A stretch of DNA of 64,000 nt from NCBI GenBank assembly GCA_022709695.1, contig JAKLII010000001.1:584881-648880 (forward strand), in the 5' to 3' direction. The notes beneath the pieces were generated by a model that saw only the letters and a list, made by a program, of their open reading frames with translations, was not told the origin of the DNA and made no database searches. A program made the translations under genes and the position numbers. Shown one piece after another: positions 8,653 to 17,619 of this stretch. The number at the start of each line of letters is the position of its first letter. Position 1 is the first letter of the stretch. This stretch comes from Bacteroidota bacterium. GTDB lineage: Bacteria > Bacteroidota > Bacteroidia > Bacteroidales > SKPS01.

Positions 8653-10011
8653 TTATGCCTCAACTGGTTCTTTCCTCAACGCCTCTCTCAAAACCTGTTG
8701 CAGTAGTTTTTCATTTTGTGTTTCACTTTGTTTGATGCTTGTTTCCAAATCATTGCAATACTGCATGAGTTCATCTAATTTTTGAACGATGCGGTTTTGT
8801 TCTGCTAATGGTGGAAGTGGAATTAACAAGTTTCTCATATGTTCCCTTGTTATGTTTTTCATTGACGGACTTGAGCCTGTTCCCATCAAAGCATAATAAC
8901 CTCTTGCATGTTTAGTAAAGTTGTTACACAAATTAATATAATCAGTAGAAACAAAATCTGAAAACCTAAATCTTATCGTTTTATCACTTAATAATAGGTT
9001 TTTTGAAATGTTTTTGACAACTACACTTTTGCCAACCAACTCGGATGTATTAGCTCTTGAAATCAAGAAATCTCCAATATTAATTTTTGCTGAAATGTCA
9101 TCAGGTTGAGTTTTTGAATACACTTTATTTTTTTCTTCTAAAAAAACATCCCATGATACAGCACTAACTTTTATTACGCCCCATTCACCATTTGAAACTG
9201 GTACTTCTTCACACTTAAAACTACTTCCAGCCGCAGAAAATAGAGACAAATCCCCCAATCTGCACCACATCCAATTTTCAGGAATTTCATAAGGAATTTC
9301 TTTGGGTTTGATGGATGCTAATACCTTTTCTTTCTTGAGCTTCTTTTCAGCTATCAGTTTTTGTTTCTCTGCTTTTATCTTCTTTAGCAATTCACTTGCT
9401 GGCTCGTCATTAAGGTTCTGGTCAACCAATTTGCCCTGCACCGCATCTTGCAATAATTGCTGGCGGAGTTTCTTTATTAAGGTGAGTTGGTGGTTGAGTT
9501 CGATGGAAATTTCCAATAGATTATTTTTCCCCCTTGACAATTGGTGAACGATATCCTCTTGCTCTTCAATATCGGGAAATGGAATTTCAATTTCTAATAT
9601 TTCTCTTTCGTGTATTGATTTTTGAGCTGAACCAGTTGTTTGAATTTTATTTAGTTCATCATAAAAATAAGGTGACTTCAAGATAAACTTTAGGTATTCT
9701 AAATTTATTCCTTCAATTGAAAACATTGGCATATTTTCCGTTGCAATGCAGCCGTCAACTTCGATAGGTGCTATTCCTATTGAACCATCTTGAACACCTT
9801 GCCTTACGAACATTAATGTATTTGGGAACTTTTTAAGGTCGATTTGAAATTGTCTTTTACGCCCAATTTCTCTTCCCATTTTAGTTCCTCTAAAAGTTAC
9901 GCCATCATATTTTGATATTGTAACTTGTTTATAATCAACATTATCTTGTACCAAATGTTCTATTCGGTATTGTTTTAAAATTTGTTTAAGCTTTACTTTC
10001 TTCCAACTCAT
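8653..10011 (-). CDS. hsdS: Type I restriction enzyme specificity subunit HsdS
   Basis: This 452-residue protein has the two-TRD architecture of HsdS. TRD1 covers about residues 1-150, followed by a coiled-coil spacer (about 160-235, ending AEKQKLIAEKKLKKEKV), TRD2 (about 245-400, beginning IPENWMWCRLGDL) and a C-terminal coiled coil (PLPPLAEQNRIVQKLDELM). It sets the bipartite recognition sequence for the HsdM2S methylase and the HsdR2M2S nuclease. Its ATG overlaps the hsdM stop (ATGA). The TRDs do not tell me the target sequence. Confidence 0.93.
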   Translation of the reverse strand: MSWKKVKLKQILKQYRIEHLVQDNVDYKQVTISKYDGVTFRGTKMGREIGRKRQFQIDLKKFPNTLMFVRQGVQDGSIGIAPIEVDGCIATENMPMFSIEGINLEYLKFILKSPYFYDELNKIQTTGSAQKSIHEREILEIEIPFPDIEEQEDIVHQLSRGKNNLLEISIELNHQLTLIKKLRQQLLQDAVQGKLVDQNLNDEPASELLKKIKAEKQKLIAEKKLKKEKVLASIKPKEIPYEIPENWMWCRLGDLSLFSAAGSSFKCEEVPVSNGEWGVIKVSAVSWDVFLEEKNKVYSKTQPDDISAKINIGDFLISRANTSELVGKSVVVKNISKNLLLSDKTIRFRFSDFVSTDYINLCNNFTKHARGYYALMGTGSSPSMKNITREHMRNLLIPLPPLAEQNRIVQKLDELMQYCNDLETSIKQSETQNEKLLQQVLREALRKEPVEA

Positions 10012-11444
10012 TTTACAGCTTGTTTAAGTTGGTTCAATAATTTATGGCTTTTCTCAAAAGAGGCACTTAGCATTTCCATTAGTTCAGCACTGTTGTATTC
10101 TTTTTCTTCTTCGGGTTTAGTTGGGTTCTTAATATCTAAATCGTATCCTCTTTCAATAATGGTTTTGATGTTTACTTTCCAAGCAATGTCACTTTCTTGG
10201 CGGTTGTTCCACCAAAGCTTAATGGGGTCAAATTCCTTTGCCTGAATTGGTCTTGTTTTATTATATGCTTTGTAGCCTTCGGGCATTCGGTGTTCATAGA
10301 ACCAAATGTCTTTGGTGGGCTTGCCTTTGTCAAAAAACAACAGGTTGGTGGCTACCGTTGCATAGGGTTGAAAGACAGAATTGGGTAAACGAATAATGGT
10401 GTGCAGGTTGCAATCTTCTAATAATTTTTTGCGAATGCGTTGTTTTACACCATCTCCAGTTAAACTGCCATCAGGCAAAACGATTCCAGCTCGTCCGTCT
10501 TTCTTTAATAAATGAATCATCAAAATTAAAAACAGGTCGGCACTTTCCTTGGTGCGGAAGGTTTGTGGAAAGTTGGTTTCATTGTTGTTGGCTACAATGC
10601 CACCAAATGGCGGGTTTGCCAATATTACATTTACACGGTGCCTTTCGGTAAAGTTGCTTAACGGTTGGTCTAAAGCATCGCCAAATTTTATGTTTGGTAT
10701 TTCTATGTCGTGCAGAATCAAATTGGTGGTTGCCAACAAGTAAGGTAGTGGTTTGTATTCCCAGCCTGCAATGTTTTGTTCAATGCTTTTGCGCTGTTCG
10801 ACATTTTGGGCTTGTTTCTTCAAATGCTCAATGGCACAAGTTAAGTAGCCACCAGTTCCGCAAGCAGGGTCAAGAATTTTTTCATCCAGTTGTGGGTTGA
10901 TTATTTCGGTAATGAATTGCGTAATAGCCCTTGGCGTGTAAAATTCACCACTTTTACCTGCATTTTGCAATTCCTTTAAAATGGTTTCATACAGTTCACC
11001 AAAAGTGTGGCGGTCTTTGGCGATGTTAAAATCAATTTCGTTTAGCTTGTTCAACACCTTGCGTATGTTGATTCCGCTTTTCATGTAGTTGTTGTTGCCT
11101 TCAAATACCTCACGGACTATAACTGCCCGTTGGTTACCAGTGCTTAAGTCTATATTTCGGAGGGCAGGAAACAATTGTCTGTCCACAAACTCCAACAGGT
11201 CATCGCCCGTCATGCCTTCATCATCACCTGCCCAATTGCCCTTTTCTTTTACCCAGTGAAATCTGTCGGGGATGGGTGATTTGTAGCTATCATCAAGCAA
11301 CTCAAGTTCTTTATCTTTATCTGAAAATATTTTTAAAAATAGCATCCAGCCCAATTGTTCAATGCGTTGTGCATCGCCATTCAAGCCTGTGTCCTGCCAC
11401 ATGATGTTCTGAATACTTTTTATTATGCCTGATATGTTACTCAT
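10008..11444 (-). CDS. hsdM: Type I DNA methyltransferase HsdM
   Basis: This 478-residue N6-adenine methyltransferase has an N-terminal helical HsdM domain (about residues 1-130), SAM-binding motif I DPACGTGGYL near residue 190, and catalytic motif IV NPPF in ILANPPFGG near residue 275. Length is normal for the family. It starts at ATG 11444, six nt after the hsdR stop, and overlaps hsdS by four nt. Together with HsdS it methylates host DNA to protect it from HsdR. Confidence 0.95.
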   Translation of the reverse strand: MSNISGIIKSIQNIMWQDTGLNGDAQRIEQLGWMLFLKIFSDKDKELELLDDSYKSPIPDRFHWVKEKGNWAGDDEGMTGDDLLEFVDRQLFPALRNIDLSTGNQRAVIVREVFEGNNNYMKSGINIRKVLNKLNEIDFNIAKDRHTFGELYETILKELQNAGKSGEFYTPRAITQFITEIINPQLDEKILDPACGTGGYLTCAIEHLKKQAQNVEQRKSIEQNIAGWEYKPLPYLLATTNLILHDIEIPNIKFGDALDQPLSNFTERHRVNVILANPPFGGIVANNNETNFPQTFRTKESADLFLILMIHLLKKDGRAGIVLPDGSLTGDGVKQRIRKKLLEDCNLHTIIRLPNSVFQPYATVATNLLFFDKGKPTKDIWFYEHRMPEGYKAYNKTRPIQAKEFDPIKLWWNNRQESDIAWKVNIKTIIERGYDLDIKNPTKPEEEKEYNSAELMEMLSASFEKSHKLLNQLKQAVK

Positions 11445-11450
11445 TCTTTC

Positions 11451-13862
11451 TTATGCTGTTTTATAAAGTTCTATTTCTAATTCTTTTACTGCTTGCAAAT
11501 ACACTTCTTTGCTCCCAAACTCTTGTATTATCTCGGTTGGCGAACCAAATGAATCAAACGGATTTACCCGTAAAACCTCAATGTTTTCTATATTGGTAAT
11601 GCCTTCGTCAGCATACTTGTCTAACAATGCTTCCAATACTTTTTGGGCTTGGTCACCGTATTTAGTAAAGTAGTTTCGCTTCTTTACGTTGTTAGCTCTT
11701 TCCTTTCTTGTTAACGGCGGTTGATCAAAGGCTACGTGACAAATCAAATCGAACAAATCCACTTCTTTGTTTACGGCATCATACAAGGCTTCCACCATTA
11801 CGCCTTGTTCCTGTAATTCAGCAATAATGGCTTCTTTGCGGTCGGTGTTGTTCCATTTGGTTAAAAAGTCGTCAAGTGAAGCAAATTTTTCTTTGATGAT
11901 TTCTCTAGTGTGGTCTTTTAAACTGGTTGTGATTGGTTTTCCATGATGATCAAAGTACATTTCACGGCTTATCAAAACCGAAACATCAATACCGTTTACA
12001 TAAACTTTCTCTCTTTTGGTATACGGTTCACTTACCATCCCACCATCCCCCAATTTTGAACCATCAGGATAACGTATTTGCGGTTGGTCAAAGATAATTT
12101 CTTCACCTGAGTTATCGTCTAAAACGGCAACTGAGCTATCTTCTTCTTCTATTACTACCGTTGACAAATCTTCGTCTTGCGAAACTGGTTTTACACGAAG
12201 TGGATCACCATCAAAGTCCTTATCAGCAAACAAGTCTGTGGCGTTCCTAAAATCTAGAATTGTGAAATACAGTTTGCCAAATTCTTCATTAATTCGGGTA
12301 CCACGTCCTATAATCTGTTTGAACTTGGTCATTGAAATGATGTTGGCATCCAACACAATTACCTTACAGGTTTGCGCATCAACGCCAGTTGTCATCAATT
12401 CGGAGGTGGTAGCTACAACAGGATATTTCTCTTCTGGATTGATGAAATTGTCTAGTTCTCGTTTTCCTTCTTCATTGTCGCCAGTTATTTGCATCACGTA
12501 TTTGTAATTCTCAGCCACCAAATCAGCATTTTGTTTGGCGATGGCTGTTCTCATCCGTTCAGCGTGGTCAATGTCAACACAAAACACAATGGTTTTTGCA
12601 AATCGGTCATAGCCTTTCAAAAACTCTGTAAGTTTTTTTGCAACCAATTCTGTACGCTCTTCAATCACTAAAGTGCGATCAAAGTCTTTGCGATTATAAA
12701 CACGGTCTTCCACTATGTTTCCGTCCTTGTCGGTTTTACCTTGGTCTGGTCGCCAACCTTCGGCATCAACATTCAACCCTACTCTAATCACACGATAGGG
12801 GGCGAGGAACCCATCGTCAATGCCCTGTTTCAATGAATAAGTATAAACAGGATCACCAAAATATTCGATATTGCTTGTTTCTTTAGTTTCCTTTGGTGTG
12901 GCTGTTAACCCTATATGGGTAGCCTTTTTGAAGTAGGTTAAAATTTCTCTCCAGCTGCTATCTTCTTTGGCACTGCCCCTGTGGCATTCATCAATAACAA
13001 TCAGGTCAAAAAAATCAGGCGAAAACTGTTTATACACATTTGCTTCTTCTTCTGAACCAGATAAGCCTTGATACAAAGCCAAATATATTTCATAGCTCTT
13101 ATCGATTTGACGATGTTTCACAACAGTCATTTTATCTTTAAAGTGCTTAAAATCACCTCTGCGGGTTTGGTCTATCAAAGCGTTTCGGTCAGCTAAAAAC
13201 AGAATACGCTTTTTTTCGCCACTTTTCCAAAGGCGGTGTATGATTTGAAAAGCCGTATAGGTTTTGCCAGTACCAGTTGCCATCACCAAAATAATTCGGT
13301 TTTGTCCGTTAGCAATAGCTTCAACAGTTCTGTTTACTGCAATTTGTTGATAGTATCTGGGTTTGCGGTTTGTGCCGTCAAAGTAGTAATCTTGGGATGC
13401 AAGCTTTTCAGCCTTGGGCGTTGTAATGCCTTTGTATTTCTTATACTTCTCCCAAAGCTGTTCAGGAGAAGGGAAGTCATCTAACCCAAATTCAGTTTCT
13501 ATAGCTCCGTCTGTTGCAGTGCGATCGTGAAAGATAAAACCGTCACCGTTACTACTGAAAACACAAGGTATGTCAAGTATATGCGCATAGTCCAAAGCCT
13601 GCTGTATGCCAGCTCTAACAGAATGTTTGTTGTCCTTCGCCTCAATAATTGCAATAGGAATGTTGGGCTTATAATACAGGATATAGTCAGCACGTTTTTG
13701 GTTTCCTCTTGCTGTAAGTTTTCCTCTTACATAAATTTTTCCGTCGGTGAATGAAACTTCTTCTAATAGCTGCGTGTGTTTATTCCATCCCGCTTTCTCA
13801 ACCGCAGGAGTTATAAACTTTGTGCATATGTCCCGTTCAGAAAGTGTTTTTTTATCTAACAT
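11451..13862 (-). CDS. hsdR: Type I restriction enzyme HsdR (ATP-dependent translocase/nuclease)
   Basis: This is an 803-residue protein. The N-terminal nuclease domain shows ADYILYY, AIIEAKD and QQALDYA (a D-ExK-Q set, about residues 60-95). Walker A MATGTGKTYTAF lies near residue 195 and the DECHRGSAKE box near residue 293. The region from about residue 400 contains ATTSELMTTGVDAQ and IIGRGTRINEEFGK, the helicase motifs V/VI. The C-terminal ~200 residues resemble the EcoEI-type R C-terminal domain. It cuts DNA after translocation from unmethylated sites. It is the first gene of a tightly packed operon; a -7 box lies about 100 nt upstream. Confidence 0.95.
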   Translation of the reverse strand: MLDKKTLSERDICTKFITPAVEKAGWNKHTQLLEEVSFTDGKIYVRGKLTARGNQKRADYILYYKPNIPIAIIEAKDNKHSVRAGIQQALDYAHILDIPCVFSSNGDGFIFHDRTATDGAIETEFGLDDFPSPEQLWEKYKKYKGITTPKAEKLASQDYYFDGTNRKPRYYQQIAVNRTVEAIANGQNRIILVMATGTGKTYTAFQIIHRLWKSGEKKRILFLADRNALIDQTRRGDFKHFKDKMTVVKHRQIDKSYEIYLALYQGLSGSEEEANVYKQFSPDFFDLIVIDECHRGSAKEDSSWREILTYFKKATHIGLTATPKETKETSNIEYFGDPVYTYSLKQGIDDGFLAPYRVIRVGLNVDAEGWRPDQGKTDKDGNIVEDRVYNRKDFDRTLVIEERTELVAKKLTEFLKGYDRFAKTIVFCVDIDHAERMRTAIAKQNADLVAENYKYVMQITGDNEEGKRELDNFINPEEKYPVVATTSELMTTGVDAQTCKVIVLDANIISMTKFKQIIGRGTRINEEFGKLYFTILDFRNATDLFADKDFDGDPLRVKPVSQDEDLSTVVIEEEDSSVAVLDDNSGEEIIFDQPQIRYPDGSKLGDGGMVSEPYTKREKVYVNGIDVSVLISREMYFDHHGKPITTSLKDHTREIIKEKFASLDDFLTKWNNTDRKEAIIAELQEQGVMVEALYDAVNKEVDLFDLICHVAFDQPPLTRKERANNVKKRNYFTKYGDQAQKVLEALLDKYADEGITNIENIEVLRVNPFDSFGSPTEIIQEFGSKEVYLQAVKELEIELYKTA

Positions 13863-13963
13863 TTATATCTCTATATTCCTTCAGGATTGTCCATTTTCAT
13901 TTTTTGTTCTGCCGCCATCCAACTTCTTGCTATCCTTATCAGCAATTTACCCATCACTATGTA

Positions 13964-14037
13964 CAAAGATAGGACAAAAAATATGCAGTCTACTTTGAGA
14001 TAGATTTTTTTAGCAAGCAGTTATAATGATGGTTAAC
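13964..14037 (-). promoter_or_regulatory. Promoter region of the hsd operon
   Basis: On the minus strand a -7 box TATCTTTG lies at 13971-13964. Starting 44 nt upstream of it, 14016-14037 carries a 22-bp element (plus strand AGCAGTTATAATGATGGTTA then AC) that differs at only two positions from the one ahead of drmE at 5221-5242. The rest of the gap 13863-14418 is AT-rich and non-coding. It includes a repeated TTCCTCGGTGTT (14121 and 14249 area) and the promoter of the next plus-strand gene. Confidence 0.5.
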
Positions 14038-14334
14038 AAAGGCTTGCATAGCGCCTATGGCATACTGCCGTTTGGCACCAACTGCCAAATTTTCCCAAAA
14101 TTTTTCAAATTCCTCGGTGTTTTCATTTGGGGGTCAAATCCCTTTACCATCGGCAAGCATATCAGATTGAGCCATTATGTTTTCTATAACATTGATATAT
14201 AACACTATATCATTCCACATTGACAATAGCATGGCATACTTGTTCCTCGGTGTTCTGTGATGGTCTTTTAATCCTACTAATCTACTAATTTGGTAGGCTA
14301 ATGCATTCTTTTTTTAAAATATTTTTGAAAATTA

Positions 14335-14369
14335 TTGACTTTTTTAGGTTTACGCAGATATTTATAAAT
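14335..14369 (+). promoter_or_regulatory. Promoter/operator of the 148-aa gene
   Basis: TTGACTTTT at 14335 is followed by GCAGATATTTATA (14354-14366), which contains the 10-bp palindrome ATTTATAAAT (14360-14369). The TGACTTTT block and the 13-nt GCAGATATTTATA recur with nearly identical spacing upstream of the RHH gene at 17408-17437, so both genes probably answer to the same regulator. Confidence 0.5.
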
Positions 14370-14418
14370 GTAGGGGCAACCAATTTGCCACCCATAAGAA
14401 CAAAAAAAACAAGCCAAT

Positions 14419-14865
14419 ATGCCAATGCATAACCTGATCGCCTACGGCGTCGAATCGATACAGAGCAGCGATAACCATACGCTGGTGAACTATACCTTCC
14501 CCATTACAGATGATCCTATGCTCGAAAGAGCGAAGGCAGTTCGCAAATGCCTTTTTGAGCGGGAAAAACTCAACCTAGGTCTGGATAAAGTGTTCGAGTT
14601 CCATCGCCGTGTCAGACTCTATCTTGAATATTCATCCGATTTCGCTACCTGCAAACGCGTGTACCTACTGGATGGTGATCCCGATATTGATCATATTCTT
14701 GACAACCTGCATGCCGAATATGTAGAATATGAACTATCCGAACGAAAACAAGATGTTAAGGAACCGATTGAATTGGTGGATCAGGACGGTTACACATGCA
14801 AAATTGTTGTGGCAGATGACTTTTACAAACTGATTTATTTTTACACCCTTGCCAATCATGTATGA
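14419..14865 (+). CDS. Hypothetical protein, 148 aa, mobile-element core
   Basis: I do not recognise this protein. It starts at ATG 14419 (a second ATG lies two codons in). It is a soluble, acidic protein with no signal peptide, rich in charged helices (MLERAKAVRKCLFEREKLNL) followed by a beta/alpha region ending LIYFYTLANHV. It is transcribed on its own, convergent with the primase-helicase 48 nt away. The shared promoter with the RHH gene suggests it belongs to the replication/maintenance core of the element rather than to the defence cargo. Confidence 0.65.
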   Translation: MPMHNLIAYGVESIQSSDNHTLVNYTFPITDDPMLERAKAVRKCLFEREKLNLGLDKVFEFHRRVRLYLEYSSDFATCKRVYLLDGDPDIDHILDNLHAEYVEYELSERKQDVKEPIELVDQDGYTCKIVVADDFYKLIYFYTLANHV

Positions 14866-14912
14866 CCTGACACTATTGCTGATTTTGATATATTGTGGTG
14901 TCCATCTTTGGG

Positions 14913-17321
14913 TCAATCATAAACAATCTCATCGGCAACCTGAAGGGGCAGATTCGAGAAAACATGAACCGTGGCATCTGTCCTGATGGTTCGGGCTCTT
15001 CCGATGGCTTGTATCAATTGGGCTTCAATCAATGACAATTGGATTTTTCTTAACTCTTCATCATTAAACGACATAAACATGAACCGAATTCCGTTCCATT
15101 CCGTTATCTGATCGGTCATTCTTGTATCACGTTTGCTCATTTCCATTCCAGTAGCCTCCGCAAACAGATAATAGGCAACAGGATTAATATGAGGTGTCCC
15201 CAGCACCGCAATATCCTGACCCGACAGAGTATCACGACCCTCAAGATTGCCAAAATGCATTTGCAGATCATGGTCATTGAATAGGTCTGAAAACCGCTTG
15301 AAGGTGATGACAGGCATACCATCCACCTTTTGCTTCAAATCGTTGATGTTGCTGTGCTGTAACGAACTGCGACTGAATGACTTCGATACATGTTGTACCA
15401 CTTTACCCTGATTTTGCACATTGCCCAGATCTATTACCTGCAATTGGTCACCGAACAACTGCCGATAGATAGGAACAGAAGCAGTGGCGGACAGGATGAT
15501 GCACTTCTTGTCTGACGGGTACCTGCGTTTAATGTAATGGATCCTCCCTTTCTTCCTTGGATCCGTCATGAAGTAATCGGAGGTAAAGAAATTGATCAGG
15601 TCGGTGGTAACGTTACTGTTCATCGCTGTCATCTCAGCCAGTAACCCAATGTCTATATCAAAGTTGGGTGTGGGCTTGATCTGACCCGAACCTATTTTCT
15701 GCAAATATTTCAACGCCTCATCAACTCCCTTTAGATTCATATACAGGTTGGCACCATACAAATGGGACTGGTTGAAGTTTTTTATTGCCAGCATCGAATT
15801 TAAAGGATCTTCATCAAAAATAAGTGTATCATGTTGAAAATCATGAAATATTGCGCGCTCATGAGTGGTCAGCACACTTTGGTTTGATTTGTAACTTCTG
15901 TTTAATTCGTTTAGATAGTTCATGGCAGCATCAGAATCCATCTGTGTATATTTGCTGGTAAAGTTTCGGCTGATTTCTTTTAATAATTGGTACACCCTAT
16001 CATTCAGACCGACCGAATAGTAACGATTTATCTTATTGTTAATCATATTGTTACTGAATACTGGCAATTCTGGGGTCATCATATAATCCACTTTCATCCG
16101 TTGTGCCACTTCATTCTTGAGGGCATGGGTGGGCAAGGCAATGGTTACACGTTCTTCATTTTCCAACTCCTTGGTTTTTCCAATGCCAGTTGCACCTATA
16201 ATTAGATATACCTTCTTTTCGTTGCTGTTTTTTATTATCTGAAAATGTTCATGCAAACTATGCTGTGCCACATTCAGACTGATCTTGGGCTGCCTGTAGA
16301 TCACCTCGATTTGACCTTTTGGGTGCCGTACAGACGATATCAGGTTCGAAAATTGATGGTCTTCCTCATAGGGCGAGAAGTTCGCTAGATTCATGGGGAG
16401 ATAGCCGACCTTTTTAACATATGGAAGGATATTGCGATTGTTCTGCGTGTAAGCCGTCATACCCATATCATCATATCGATCCATGGTGCTCTTCATTAAT
16501 TTTTCTCCACCTTTAATCCAAATCAGGTTGGTGGCTATACCGAACAGTTGGTTATGATGGAGCCATTTACCTTCCACAAAATCCCGAAATATTCTTACCT
16601 GCTTGTTACATTTATCGAAATCGAATTTGTTCTTTTTTAATCTGGTTAAATAATCATAATTGCAGTTTGGGGGCTGACATGACTGGATATTTGCAGAATT
16701 TCGTGTATTCCTATATGTATAGTATAGGGATACCCCTTTTTCTGCAATTTTTCTGGTTTGATTTCCATCCATGCTTATCTTGTTTATCTGGATAAAATCA
16801 ACCAGTTGATTTACAGTAACAGGCGCGGCGGCGGGTATTTCACCTGTCAGCCCCCCATGAAAAATTCTGGACAAGTTCTTGCAGGATGGATCGGCATCTG
16901 GGAATACTTTCAGCAAGCCGTTAATGATGGATTGTGCAAGTTGTTTATCTGTAATGGGCTGTTCCAGCAGTAATACAACCCTAAACCTGCGATGCTCTAT
17001 CGTATCACGAAAGGTGGCATAGACGATATTCGGTGTGATGTCAAATTCCCGTAACTTTTCCATAACCTCCTCAGGTGTTATACCAGAATCGAAATCCAGC
17101 GCAAAAGCACTTTGTTTGATCCAATTATCCATTTTTGCCCTTCTATTGAATACCGCTGGAATCCAAGTGAAACTATTGGGACTGGTAACATAATAAAGTA
17201 GTTGTTCCACCGTAGGCATGTCCGTTTTAAATCCATCATAGATTTGCGAAAGTGCTTTCTTGCCGACGGGTTTGGTTTTCTGTTGCTTGTAATAGATTGT
17301 TATTTCATATTTGCGTTCCAT
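14913..17321 (-). CDS. AEP primase-SF2 helicase fusion (element replication protein)
   Basis: This protein is 802 residues long if started at ATG 17321 (MERKYEITIYYKQQ); an in-frame start 48 nt upstream would lie across a promoter-like palindrome. The N-terminal half has primase-like signatures: ALDFDSG (about residues 88-94, acidic metal ligands), YATF and HRRFRVVLLL, then FPDADPSCKNLSRIFHGG. The second half has Walker A IGATGIGKTKE (about residue 375), a DEDP box in DTLIFDEDPLNS (about 505) and motif VI QAIGRARTIRTD near the C-terminus. AEP-helicase fusions of this type initiate replication of plasmids, satellites and integrative elements. It stands alone on the minus strand. Confidence 0.75.
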   Translation of the reverse strand: MERKYEITIYYKQQKTKPVGKKALSQIYDGFKTDMPTVEQLLYYVTSPNSFTWIPAVFNRRAKMDNWIKQSAFALDFDSGITPEEVMEKLREFDITPNIVYATFRDTIEHRRFRVVLLLEQPITDKQLAQSIINGLLKVFPDADPSCKNLSRIFHGGLTGEIPAAAPVTVNQLVDFIQINKISMDGNQTRKIAEKGVSLYYTYRNTRNSANIQSCQPPNCNYDYLTRLKKNKFDFDKCNKQVRIFRDFVEGKWLHHNQLFGIATNLIWIKGGEKLMKSTMDRYDDMGMTAYTQNNRNILPYVKKVGYLPMNLANFSPYEEDHQFSNLISSVRHPKGQIEVIYRQPKISLNVAQHSLHEHFQIIKNSNEKKVYLIIGATGIGKTKELENEERVTIALPTHALKNEVAQRMKVDYMMTPELPVFSNNMINNKINRYYSVGLNDRVYQLLKEISRNFTSKYTQMDSDAAMNYLNELNRSYKSNQSVLTTHERAIFHDFQHDTLIFDEDPLNSMLAIKNFNQSHLYGANLYMNLKGVDEALKYLQKIGSGQIKPTPNFDIDIGLLAEMTAMNSNVTTDLINFFTSDYFMTDPRKKGRIHYIKRRYPSDKKCIILSATASVPIYRQLFGDQLQVIDLGNVQNQGKVVQHVSKSFSRSSLQHSNINDLKQKVDGMPVITFKRFSDLFNDHDLQMHFGNLEGRDTLSGQDIAVLGTPHINPVAYYLFAEATGMEMSKRDTRMTDQITEWNGIRFMFMSFNDEELRKIQLSLIEAQLIQAIGRARTIRTDATVHVFSNLPLQVADEIVYD

Positions 17322-17330
17322 ATGTGATAC

Positions 17331-17344
17331 ATTTATATATAAAT
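17331..17344. promoter_or_regulatory. 14-bp AT palindrome at the primase promoter
   Basis: ATTTATATATAAAT is a perfect palindrome 10-23 nt upstream of the primase-helicase ATG. Shorter versions (ATTTATAAAT, TTTATATAAA) lie in the promoters of the 148-residue gene and of the RHH gene. It is a plausible operator for the RHH protein encoded next door. Confidence 0.45.
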
Positions 17345-17407
17345 AGATGCTTATTTTAGAAAAACTCAATAATTGATAAAAAAAAGTGAAAAAATGTGTG
17401 TCAAATG

Positions 17408-17441
17408 TGACTTTTAACTGATTGGCAGATATTTATATAAA
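17408..17441 (+). promoter_or_regulatory. Promoter/operator of the RHH gene
   Basis: TGACTTTT at 17408-17415 and GCAGATATTTATA at 17425-17437 repeat the blocks found upstream of the 148-residue gene. TTTATATAAA (17432-17441) is a perfect 10-bp palindrome ending 10 nt before the RHH start codon, well placed for autoregulation. Confidence 0.5.
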
Positions 17442-17451
17442 ACAACCAACC

Positions 17452-17619
17452 ATGAAAGTCAAAGAAATTAAGGACAGATTCCTTCATGTAAGGATCGATC
17501 CTACCGAAGAAATGCGAATAAAAAAACTGGTGGGCTTGACACGAAGGAAAAGGTCAGACCTTATACGTCAGGCGATGTACCACTACCTGCAATCACAGTT
17601 CCCAGAATGTCTGGTCTAA
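17452..17619 (+). CDS. Ribbon-helix-helix DNA-binding protein, 55 aa
   Basis: ATG 17452 (MKVKEIKDRFLHVRIDPTEE) is chosen over an in-frame ATG at 17422 that falls in the promoter. The sequence fits the RHH fold: a beta strand FLHVRID, helix 1 EEMRIKKLVGLT, a turn, then helix 2 KRSDLIRQAMYHYLQSQF. RHH proteins of this size are dimeric repressors, plasmid copy-number controllers or antitoxins. It is divergent from the primase-helicase across a 130-nt region containing the AT palindromes. Confidence 0.75.
   Translation: MKVKEIKDRFLHVRIDPTEEMRIKKLVGLTRRKRSDLIRQAMYHYLQSQFPECLV

Noticed and set aside
12238..12507. Plus-strand frames inside hsdR, hsdM and hsdS
   Set aside because: They are shadows of well-supported minus-strand genes with full motif sets.
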